A stretch of 6,405 nt of DNA, from the NCBI GenBank assembly GCA_033720735.1, contig JAWWBX010000255.1:1-6405 (forward strand), written 5' to 3'. Below the pieces are notes generated by a model. It saw nothing but the letters and a program-made list of their open reading frames with translations. It made no database searches and was not told the origin of the DNA. The DNA comes from B8-G4 sp033720735. GTDB taxonomy: Bacteria; Bacteroidota; Bacteroidia; Chitinophagales; Saprospiraceae. The translations under genes and the position numbers were made by a program. Below are positions 1 to 6,391 of this stretch, piece by piece. Every line of letters starts with the position of its first letter. The first letter of the stretch is position 1.

Positions 1-266
1 CCCTGAATGCGCAGCGTCATGTGAAGTACTTCGGGGCCTGCCCTGAATGCGCAGCGCAGCGTAGTCGTTCAGGGCCTGCCCTGAATGCGCAGCGCAGCGG
101 AGTCGTTCAGGGCCTGCCCCTGAATGCGCAGCGCAGCGGAGTCGTTCAGGGCCTGCCCTGAAGCCGCCGCGCAGCGTAGTACTTCAGGGCTTGCCGTGAA
201 GTCGCAGCGCAGCGGAGTACTTCACGGATCAACCTGAACATAGAGCGTAGCGGAGTTGTACAGGGT
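1..266. repeat. Tandem array of ~7 imperfect hairpin repeats (REP/BIME-like)
   Basis: The stretch is filled by units starting near 1, 41, 79, 117, 156, 194 and 231. The first five repeat every 38-40 bp; the sixth is a 34-bp hairpin and the seventh is diverged. A typical unit opens with CCCTGAA, has a GC-rich middle containing GCAGCGCAGCGGAGT, and closes with TTCAGGG, so it can fold into a stem of 7-9 bp; GCCTG or GCTTG links to the next. Units 3 and 4 are identical apart from one extra C, which suggests recent duplication. Unit 6 has CCGTGAAGT paired with ACTTCACGG, a compensatory change. Unit 7 (231-266) keeps a bulged stem. The array starts at the window edge and probably continues upstream. 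It resembles the hairpin repeats seen between genes in many Bacteroidota. Roles as mRNA stabiliser, terminator or nucleoid-protein site are possible, but nothing here shows which. No RAYT-type transposase is present. Confidence 0.9.
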
Positions 267-284
267 TCATATTATCTTGATCGC

Positions 285-1778
285 ATGAAGCAATTTCTGG
301 CCATTGTCCTGCTGACTGTATCGTGTCACGTATTTTCCCAGGACTACAACATTCTGGACTACGGTGCCATCAATGACGGCCAGACTCTGTGCACCACACC
401 AATCCAGACGGCCATTGATGCTGCACATGCCGGGGGCGGTGGCCGGGTAGTGATCCCGGAAGGCCGGTTCGTCTCCGGCAGCCTGATCATGAAATCGGGC
501 GTCACTCTTCACCTCGCACAGGGTGCGGTCTTGCTGGGCAGTACCGATCCGGCACACTACGTCAAACTCAACCGCTGGAAAGGCCTGATCATGGCCGACG
601 GCCAGTCGGATATCGGCATCACCGGGCAAGGTGAGATCAACGGCCGTGGACGGCAACTCGCCTTGCACATCGACAGCCTGTTTTACGCCGGCAAGATCGA
701 CAGCGCGCAGTACAATTTTGTCGAAATGCGTCCCAAGTATTACCTACGGCCGCAACTGATCGAATTTGTCCAATGCCGGAATATCGAGGTCCGCGATGTC
801 ACCCTCAGAAATGCTGCGTGTTGGGTGCAGACACACCACGAATGCGAGAATATCGTGATCGACAACGTGCGTACCGAGAGCGATGCATACTGGAACAATG
901 ACGGGATTGACATTCAGGACTGCAAGAACGTACGGATCACCAACTGTTTTGTCAATTCGGCCGATGACGGGATCTGTCTTAAATCGCACTCCGCCGACTA
1001 TGCCTGTGACAGTATTTACATCGCCAACTGCACGGTACGCTCCAGCGCCTCCGCCATCAAGTTTGGCACACGCTCACACGGGGGGTTCCACAATGTGGTG
1101 ATTGAGAACATCCGGGTGTACGACACCTTCCGTTCTGCCGTGGCGATCGAATGTGTGGATGGCGGGCATCTCGACAACGTCCTGGTGCAGAATGTAGTCG
1201 CGACCAACACAGGCAACGCTATCTTCATCCGGCTGGGCGAGCGACATACGGATCAGGCGGGCACGCTGCGCAATGTGACGCTGCGCAACATCAAGGTGGA
1301 TATCGCCTTCGAGCGTCCGGACTACGACTACGAGATCAGGGGGCCTGCCCTGCCCTTCTTCCACAATACCTTCCCTTCTTCGATCACCGGCATTCCCGGA
1401 CATCGCGTCGAGAACGTGACACTTGAGAACATAGAGATCAACTACCCCGGCCGCGGCAACAACGGCCTGGCCAATTTGCCTCTGTCCCGCCTTGACGACG
1501 TTCCGGAAGCGATCGATGCCTACCCGGAGTTCTCGATGTTTGGCGAGCTGCCGGCCTGGGGGTTCTACGTCCGGCACGTCGACGGGCTGACGTTCAGGGA
1601 TGTCAGACTGAGCATTGCCGATCCGGACTATCGGCCGGCGTTTGTCTTTGATGATGTGGACGACCTCGATATGTCGTCTGTGGAGGTTCGCGGCGACAGC
1701 AAGCCCATTCAGGTCGTGCTGCACAACACGGGTACAGTGCGGATCGACGAAGATCTTTCCATTCTGAAGATGCGATGA
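285..1778 (+). CDS. Secreted glycoside hydrolase family 28 protein (polygalacturonase-like beta-helix)
   Basis: This 497-residue protein belongs to the GH28 right-handed parallel beta-helix group, which hydrolyses galacturonic-acid linkages in pectin-type polymers. Residues 1-18 are a type I signal peptide (lysine, hydrophobic core, VFS before Gln19), so it probably acts in the periplasm or outside the cell. Residues 20-86 carry the family entry signature (NILDYGA.NDG, a GGGG-RVVIPEG turn, then SGVTLHLAQGAVLLGS). The first catalytic segment is NNDGID with Asp206 and the second is ADDGICLKS with Asp227-Asp228, so the three expected acidic residues are present. The usual GHG and RIK segments are not canonical: they align by eye to Ala255-Ser256-Ala257 and Ala287-Ile288-Glu289, followed by VDGG. 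Exact substrate and endo/exo mode cannot be read from sequence. The ATG at 285 is chosen because the signal peptide begins there; no clear ribosome binding site precedes it. The next gene starts 7 bp after the stop, suggesting co-transcription. Confidence 0.93.
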   Translation: MKQFLAIVLLTVSCHVFSQDYNILDYGAINDGQTLCTTPIQTAIDAAHAGGGGRVVIPEGRFVSGSLIMKSGVTLHLAQGAVLLGSTDPAHYVKLNRWKGLIMADGQSDIGITGQGEINGRGRQLALHIDSLFYAGKIDSAQYNFVEMRPKYYLRPQLIEFVQCRNIEVRDVTLRNAACWVQTHHECENIVIDNVRTESDAYWNNDGIDIQDCKNVRITNCFVNSADDGICLKSHSADYACDSIYIANCTVRSSASAIKFGTRSHGGFHNVVIENIRVYDTFRSAVAIECVDGGHLDNVLVQNVVATNTGNAIFIRLGERHTDQAGTLRNVTLRNIKVDIAFERPDYDYEIRGPALPFFHNTFPSSITGIPGHRVENVTLENIEINYPGRGNNGLANLPLSRLDDVPEAIDAYPEFSMFGELPAWGFYVRHVDGLTFRDVRLSIADPDYRPAFVFDDVDDLDMSSVEVRGDSKPIQVVLHNTGTVRIDEDLSILKMR

Positions 1779-1785
1779 GTGGCCG

Positions 1786-2721
1786 ATGCACCGGTTGTAC
1801 CATATTCTGTTTGTTGTATCTGTAATGGCTCTGGCCTGTACACCGGCGGTGCATACGCCACAATTCAATCAGTGTGAGCAGGCGCCCGGAATGACTCCCG
1901 CAGACAGCCTGCTCCCTGTCCGCGGGGCCCTAGTGTCTACGCGTTTTCACTCCTATGATCAGCTCAGATCGGTGATCGAAATCACCTATCGACGCGGCGT
2001 CCAATTGACCCACTGTGACAACGGGCGAGAGGTCGTCAGCGTGCTTAAACCGGGAGTAAGCCAGGACGATTTCACGGCCGCCAGGGATGGTACTTTCCGG
2101 GACCGCCTTGCCCTGATCCTCAAATCGCCGTATGCTGCCGCCCACAGAAGGGATCTGCAGTCGATCTACGCCCTTTCGCGCCGGCGATCCAGTCTGATCC
2201 CGCAAGGAACACCGGCCTTCTACGATCTGTCACAGGCCGTCATGGCGCATATCAGTGCGCAAGACCTGCCGGCCGTCGATCACCGCGATCTCACTTCGGA
2301 AAAGGGCTACTTTAATACCATCAACCACATCACCGCCCAGTCGTTCATGACTTCGATCTTTTCCGAGCGCATGGCGGCACTGATTGCAGACGCCCATGAG
2401 CGCATGACCATGCCGGCACTGATCACCGGCACGTTTAGCCAGGAGCAGATCGCCGATCTGGAAAATGGCCCGGTCGATAATTATGTCGATATGATCAACA
2501 ATGAATGGGGGCAGGAGCTGGGCAAGCGACTGAAGGAGCGCTACGGGATCAGCCGGCAGACCCGGTGGACGACGGTGTTGCTGGCAGACTACCTCAACGA
2601 CCTGCAACACTACTATAGCTGGGCGTTCAGTGTTGGCTTCATGCCTTTTCGCCCCTCTGATGAGATCGTGGTAAAGTTTACAGACAAGCTCAACCGCGTG
2701 GTCTACGCGCGCTTCACCTGA
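1786..2721 (+). CDS. Putative lipoprotein with DUF6973-like C-terminal region
   Basis: The 311-residue product starts with a hydrophobic leader (LYHILFVVSVMALAC) ending at Cys18. The A-L-A-C sequence is a slightly atypical lipobox, so it is probably lipidated and membrane-attached. Residues 20-165 are not recognised. Residues 176-249 hold a helical region with His181, D202-A203-H204-E205, then D231-N232, Asp235, N238-N239 and Gly242. This spacing (H ... DAHE ... DN..D..NN..G) resembles the conserved core of DUF6973 proteins, which have no role I can state; the match is from memory and tentative. The arrangement of His, Asp, Glu and Asn could suggest a metal- or substrate-binding helical pocket, but this is inference. 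The C-terminus (about 260-311) is rich in aromatic residues. The gene begins 7 bp after the GH28 stop, so it is likely in the same operon. Its last 8 bp overlap the end of the opposite-strand pentapeptide gene. Confidence 0.8.
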   Translation: MHRLYHILFVVSVMALACTPAVHTPQFNQCEQAPGMTPADSLLPVRGALVSTRFHSYDQLRSVIEITYRRGVQLTHCDNGREVVSVLKPGVSQDDFTAARDGTFRDRLALILKSPYAAAHRRDLQSIYALSRRRSSLIPQGTPAFYDLSQAVMAHISAQDLPAVDHRDLTSEKGYFNTINHITAQSFMTSIFSERMAALIADAHERMTMPALITGTFSQEQIADLENGPVDNYVDMINNEWGQELGKRLKERYGISRQTRWTTVLLADYLNDLQHYYSWAFSVGFMPFRPSDEIVVKFTDKLNRVVYARFT

Positions 2722-3931
2722 TGCCGTCCTCCTCTTGGGCGACCAGGCGCAGATTGGCCGGTGCCGAAGGATCCTCCACGAGACGATAGGTCTGACTGAT
2801 CGCGGCCGCGCCAACTACCTGCCACTGCTCAAGCTTTTCTATCCAGTCGGCTTCGAACACAGCGACCTGCTGTAGAACCGTCTCACTCAAATCGGTTTCC
2901 CGCAGTCTGGCAAGGGTCAGGTTGGCATGCGTGCAATCGGCTTGATGAAGGCGTGTCCTCTGCAACTTTGCTCCGGTCAGGTCTGCGTTAGTCAGCACCG
3001 CATGCTGCAGGTCGGCTCCCCGCAGATCAACCCATTTGGCAGTGGCATTACGAATGGATGAACGCTTCATCCGGGCATTGGACATGTTGGCTTCCTCCAG
3101 TTTCGTCGAGTCCAGATTGGCATCATACAACTCGGCCCAGGCGAGCATCGCCCGTTTGAGCACGGCCCTGTGCAGGTCGGCACCATTCAGCCGGGCACCC
3201 CACATGCCGGCCTCGGTCAGATCGGCTATGCTCAGATCGGCACCGGTCAGATCGGCATCCCGGAAGTCCGCACCCACCAGGTCCGCCCTGGCCAGGTAGG
3301 CATTGCTCAATGCGGCACCTCGCAAGTCAGCACCAGAAAACCTGGAATCGCGAAGGATCAGATCCCAGGTTTCCGTATCCAGCTTCATGGCTTGCAAGGC
3401 GAGCAGCAGTTGTCCGCGTTCCGGACTGCGGGCCCGCACCTCCCCGGTGGCGCCGGCTGCGGAAATATAGGGCGGCAAGGCGTGGCTGAGGGCTGCGATC
3501 TTTGAGATCGTGGTAGTGCTCAGCGTACCGTCGGAGCGTTCTTGCAATTCGTCCTGGACACGGCCCATCAGGTCGGCCAGCACCTGCATCTGACCCGCAT
3601 TTTTCTCTGCCTGGATCAGTGCTGCCTGCTGTTGCACAAGCTGTTGCTGGCGGTCGAGGTCGGCCTGGAGTGCTGCACGCTTGCCCGCGATCCACCATCC
3701 GCTGACCGCTCCCGCAGCCAGGATACCCAGCACTCCTGCGAGCCACGCATACCGGCGGCGTACCTTGCGGGAAACCAACAACCAGATCACAACAGTCACT
3801 GCTACACAGGTGGCAAAGCCGATCGCAAAGGCAGCGTCGTGCTGAAAGTATGGCAGGCCGAGATAACCGAGCGCCCAGCCGATCGCTATTCCGAGTACGA
3901 CGCCGATCAGCAAGTACCGTGATGCCTTCAT
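2714..3931 (-). CDS. Membrane-anchored pentapeptide-repeat protein
   Basis: The product is 405 residues from the ATG at 3931 (a TTG at 3937 would add two). Three hydrophobic segments lie at about residues 6-29, 33-54 and 63-82, with an Arg/Lys cluster (RKVRRR) between the second and third. Residues about 84-132 are rich in Gln, Ala, Leu and Glu and probably form a coiled coil. From about residue 196 to 355 every fifth residue is Leu, Met or Phe, with rare exceptions (Ile, Cys, Ala), and Ala is common two positions before it: the A(D/N)LXX pattern. That is about 32 consecutive repeats without a break in register, predicting a right-handed quadrilateral beta-helix of about eight coils. The tail contains WIEKLEQWQVVG. 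Pentapeptide proteins have varied or unknown roles, and nothing here supports a gyrase-protecting (Qnr-like) function. ATG at 3931 is preferred over TTG; an in-frame TAA lies just upstream, so no longer start exists. No Shine-Dalgarno sequence is visible. It is convergent with the lipoprotein gene and divergent from katG. Confidence 0.9.
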   Translation of the reverse strand: MKASRYLLIGVVLGIAIGWALGYLGLPYFQHDAAFAIGFATCVAVTVVIWLLVSRKVRRRYAWLAGVLGILAAGAVSGWWIAGKRAALQADLDRQQQLVQQQAALIQAEKNAGQMQVLADLMGRVQDELQERSDGTLSTTTISKIAALSHALPPYISAAGATGEVRARSPERGQLLLALQAMKLDTETWDLILRDSRFSGADLRGAALSNAYLARADLVGADFRDADLTGADLSIADLTEAGMWGARLNGADLHRAVLKRAMLAWAELYDANLDSTKLEEANMSNARMKRSSIRNATAKWVDLRGADLQHAVLTNADLTGAKLQRTRLHQADCTHANLTLARLRETDLSETVLQQVAVFEADWIEKLEQWQVVGAAAISQTYRLVEDPSAPANLRLVAQEEDGIR

Positions 3932-4016
3932 GCGCAAAAGTTAGGCATTTCCCCGCGTGGGTCATTCGGGGCAGACCGCATGCCTGGCTGGATGGCCGAG
4001 GTTTGGAGTGTACCTG

Positions 4017-4032
4017 TCGGTGATTGCACCGA
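4017..4032 (+). promoter_or_regulatory. Short stem-loop in the katG upstream region
   Basis: TCGGTG (4017-4022) and CACCGA (4027-4032) are perfect reverse complements around the loop ATTG, giving a 6-bp stem. An overlapping alternative is TGATT-N6-AATCA at 4021-4036. It could be an operator or part of a structured 5' untranslated region if transcription starts upstream. Six-bp stems arise by chance fairly often, so the regulatory role is inference. Confidence 0.35.
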
Positions 4033-4036
4033 ATCA

Positions 4037-4053
4037 TGCGCCTGTGTGGCGCA
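4037..4053 (+). promoter_or_regulatory. Second, GC-rich stem-loop in the katG upstream region
   Basis: TGCGCC (4037-4042) and GGCGCA (4048-4053) are perfect reverse complements around TGTGT. It lies 4 bp after the first stem-loop and overlaps the CRP/FNR-like palindrome, so a DNA-level and an RNA-level reading compete. No U-run follows, so it is not a typical intrinsic terminator. Confidence 0.35.
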
Positions 4054-4060
4054 GATCACA
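4045..4060. promoter_or_regulatory. CRP/FNR-family-like operator candidate upstream of katG
   Basis: The 16-mer TGTGG-CGCAGA-TCACA matches the general CRP-type palindrome TGTGA-N6-TCACA at 9 of 10 defined positions. An overlapping inverted repeat TGTGTG-N8-CACACA spans 4043-4062. The site ends 55 bp before the katG ATG, a plausible place for a regulator of the CRP/FNR family. Peroxide control of katG is more often by OxyR or PerR, so the regulator is unknown and a chance match remains possible. Confidence 0.35.
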
Positions 4061-4115
4061 CAATGCAAGGTGCAGGATTCGTACTTTAGCCGTCCAAACA
4101 CAAAATGACAGGAAA

Positions 4116-6365
4116 ATGGAAAATAACTCACATCCAGACACAACCACCAGCCACGCCAGCTACAATGTCAATAAGGAAAGCAAATGCCCCTTCCTGCACG
4201 GTGCCCTCAAGCAGGCAGCGGGTGCGCCTCCTACCAACCGCGACTGGTGGCCAGATCAACTGAAACTGAATATCCTGCGTCAGCATCCTCCCGCCTCCAA
4301 TCCGATGGGAGAAGATTTTGACTACGCTGAAGCATTCAAATCGCTTGACCTGCAGGCCGTCAAACAGGATCTCTATGATCTGATGACCGACTCTCAGGAC
4401 TGGTGGCCGGCGGATTACGGCCACTACGGCCCGTTTTTCATCCGCATGGCATGGCATAGCGCGGGCACCTACCGCATCGCCGACGGACGCGGCGGTGGAG
4501 CTTCCGGCACGCAGCGGTTTGCTCCGCTTAACAGCTGGCCCGACAATGCCAACCTGGACAAGGCGCGCCGGCTCCTTTGGCCGATCAAGCAGAAGTACGG
4601 GAAGAAGATCTCATGGGCCGACCTGATGATCCTCGCTGGCAACTGTGCCCTCGAGTCGATGGGCTTTAAGACCTTCGGATTTGCCGGAGGGCGTGAAGAC
4701 GTCTGGCACCCTGAAGAGGACATCTACTGGGGCCCTGAAACGGAATGGCTGGGTGACAAGCGTTACCGCGGTGATCGCGAGCTCGAGAACCCACTCGGTG
4801 CTGTCCAGATGGGTCTGATCTACGTCAACCCCGAGGGCCCGAACGGCAAACCCGATCCGATCGCTGCGGCTCGGGATATTCGCGAAACCTTCGGGCGCAT
4901 GGCCATGAACGACTATGAGACGGTCGCCCTGATCGCCGGCGGACACACCTTTGGCAAGACCCACGGGGCAGCCCGCGATGCCGATTACCTGGACCGGGAA
5001 CCGGAGGGTGCAACCATCGCCGAGCAAGGCCTGGGCTGGAAGAGCAGCTTCGGCACCGGTAAGGGGCCGCACACCATTACCAGCAACCTTGAGGGGGCCT
5101 GGACCAAGACACCCGCTCAGTGGAGCAATGACTACTTCGACCATCTCTTTGGCTACGAGTGGGAATTGACCAAGAGCCCGGCCGGTGCCTATCAGTGGAA
5201 GCCCAAGGACGGTGCCGGTGCCGGCACCATCCCCGATGCCCACGATCCCGAGAAGCGTCACGCCCCCTTCATGCTGACGACCGACCTGTCGCTGCGAATG
5301 GATCCCGAGTATGAAAAGATCTCGCGCCACTTTCATGAAAATCCGGATGAGTTTGCTGATGCCTTTGCCCGTGCCTGGTACAAACTCACCCACCGCGACA
5401 TGGGGCCGATCACCCGCTACCTGGGACCGGAAGTGCCGTCTGAGGAACTCATTTGGCAGGACCCGATCCCGCGTGTGACCCATGCGTTGATCGATGCCCA
5501 GGACATTGCCGCTTTGAAGGAACGGATCCTGACCTCAGGCTTGTCAGTATCTCAACTGGTGGCCACAGCGTGGGGAGCGGCTTCGACCTATCGCGATTCG
5601 GACAAACGTGGTGGTGCTAACGGCGCCCGCATCCGCCTGACCCCTCAAAAGGACTGGGAGGTCAACAACCCGGCACAACTGGCCGAGGTACTGCAAACGC
5701 TGGAGGGTATCCAGCAGGACTTCAACAGTGGTCGGAGCGACAACAAGCAGGTTTCACTCGCCGACCTGATCGTATTGGGTGGCTGTGCCGCCATTGAAAA
5801 GGCGGCGCGCGACGGCGGTCATGAAGTAGCGGTGCCGTTCACACCGGGACGCGCTGACGCGCTACCCGAGCAAACCGATGCTGAAGCATTTGAGCATCTG
5901 GCCCCACGCGCCGACGGATTCCGCAACTACAAGCAGGAGGGCTATGAGGTGGCTGCCGAACATTTACTGGTGGACAAGGCCCAGCTGCTGACACTGACGG
6001 CTCCGGAGATGACCGTCCTGGTCGGCGGGATGCGCGTACTGAATACGAATTACGACCAATCACGCCATGGTGTCTTCACAGACCGCCCGGGGGTGCTGAG
6101 CAACGACTTCTTCGTCAACCTGCTCGATATGCACACCACCTGGAGCGCGACGTCGGAGGCCGAAGAGACATTCGAGGGAAGAGACCGTCATTCCGGCGAA
6201 GTGAAGTGGACCGGCACCCGTGTCGACCTGATCTTTGGCTCAAATTCCGAATTGCGTGCGTTGGCTGAGGTGTATGCAAGTGCAGACGCACGGAAGAAAT
6301 TTGTGAAGGACTTTGTGGCCGCATGGCACAAGGTGATGCAGCTCGACCGGTTTGATCTGAACTGA
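4116..6365 (+). CDS. katG: Catalase-peroxidase (hydroperoxidase I)
   Basis: This 749-residue haem enzyme converts hydrogen peroxide to water and oxygen and also has peroxidase activity; it works in the cytoplasm and no signal peptide is seen. The N-terminal haem domain has the distal triad Arg110, Trp113, His114 (RMAWHSAGTYR), proximal His277 (GGHTFGKTHGA) and its partners Trp329 and Asp390. The residues of the family's Trp-Tyr-Met crosslink are all present (Trp113, Tyr236, Met262), as is the mobile Arg427 (HRDMGP), so both activities should be intact. Ser323 is at the position of Ser315 in the Mycobacterium tuberculosis enzyme. Residues from about 440 form the second, non-haem peroxidase-like domain, complete to the usual C-terminus. 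Length is normal. The ATG at 4116 gives a typical KatG start (MENNSHPDT...KCPFLHGA); the AGGA just before it is only 2 bp away, too close for a standard ribosome site. The frame stays open back to a GTG at 3957, but those residues do not look like KatG. No partner gene follows within the window. Confidence 0.98.
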   Translation: MENNSHPDTTTSHASYNVNKESKCPFLHGALKQAAGAPPTNRDWWPDQLKLNILRQHPPASNPMGEDFDYAEAFKSLDLQAVKQDLYDLMTDSQDWWPADYGHYGPFFIRMAWHSAGTYRIADGRGGGASGTQRFAPLNSWPDNANLDKARRLLWPIKQKYGKKISWADLMILAGNCALESMGFKTFGFAGGREDVWHPEEDIYWGPETEWLGDKRYRGDRELENPLGAVQMGLIYVNPEGPNGKPDPIAAARDIRETFGRMAMNDYETVALIAGGHTFGKTHGAARDADYLDREPEGATIAEQGLGWKSSFGTGKGPHTITSNLEGAWTKTPAQWSNDYFDHLFGYEWELTKSPAGAYQWKPKDGAGAGTIPDAHDPEKRHAPFMLTTDLSLRMDPEYEKISRHFHENPDEFADAFARAWYKLTHRDMGPITRYLGPEVPSEELIWQDPIPRVTHALIDAQDIAALKERILTSGLSVSQLVATAWGAASTYRDSDKRGGANGARIRLTPQKDWEVNNPAQLAEVLQTLEGIQQDFNSGRSDNKQVSLADLIVLGGCAAIEKAARDGGHEVAVPFTPGRADALPEQTDAEAFEHLAPRADGFRNYKQEGYEVAAEHLLVDKAQLLTLTAPEMTVLVGGMRVLNTNYDQSRHGVFTDRPGVLSNDFFVNLLDMHTTWSATSEAEETFEGRDRHSGEVKWTGTRVDLIFGSNSELRALAEVYASADARKKFVKDFVAAWHKVMQLDRFDLN

Positions 6366-6377
6366 TCGGGTACTGAG

Positions 6378-6391
6378 GAGTTATACAGGGG
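6378..6391. repeat. Possible degenerate half-copy of the left-end repeat
   Basis: GGAGTTATACAGGG matches GGAGTTGTACAGGG at 252-265 (unit 7 of the left array) at 13 of 14 bases. It lies 12 bp after the katG stop, so it could be a remnant of the same intergenic repeat family. The other stem arm is not evident, and the match is short. Confidence 0.35.

Larger units (their letters stand above)
3932..4115. promoter_or_regulatory. Divergent intergenic region between pentapeptide gene and katG
   Basis: The 184 bp between the two divergent starts must hold the katG promoter and probably that of the pentapeptide gene. I see no confident match to the Bacteroidota -33/-7 promoter pattern (TTG and TAnnTTTG) on either strand. 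The notable content is two short stem-loops and a CRP/FNR-like palindrome, all in the katG-proximal half and listed separately. An open frame continuous with katG runs back to a GTG at 3957, but the protein it adds is unlike any KatG N-terminus, so the region is treated as non-coding. Confidence 0.6.

Noticed and set aside
1..266. CRISPR array.
   Set aside because: Units are adjacent with only 4-6 bp linkers that are themselves repeated; there are no unique spacers and no cas genes.
273..279. TATCTTG before the GH28 start as a -7 promoter element.
   Set aside because: It is one T short of TAnnTTTG and would place the transcript start at or within the start codon; chance is as likely.
1341..1352. 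A 12-base exact match to the repeat junction (GGGCCTGCCCTG) inside the GH28 gene.
   Set aside because: It encodes part of the protein in frame (GPAL), lacks the surrounding unit, and is most simply chance in GC-rich sequence.
1074..1868. Long open frame on the minus strand opposite the GH28 gene (264 codons).
   Set aside because: It lies antisense to a clear GH28 coding sequence, and its translation is Arg/His/Val-rich with no recognisable domain, as expected of a shadow frame in GC-rich DNA.
3932..3937. TTG start at 3937 for the pentapeptide gene.
   Set aside because: An ATG lies only two codons later at 3931 and leads straight into the first membrane segment; TTG is a rarer start and no ribosome site favours it.
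3935..3943. TAACTTTTG on the minus strand, similar to the Bacteroidota -7 element TAnnTTTG.
   Set aside because: It has one extra T, sits too close to the ATG at 3931 and has no TTG at the proper upstream distance.
3957..4115. N-terminal extension of katG from a GTG at 3957 (53 extra residues).
   Set aside because: The added residues do not resemble any KatG N-terminus or a clear signal peptide, while the ATG at 4116 gives a typical KatG beginning. The stretch is also the divergent promoter region.
4611..5483. Long open frame on the minus strand opposite katG (290 codons).
   Set aside because: It is entirely antisense to conserved KatG sequence and has no recognisable domain; a shadow frame.
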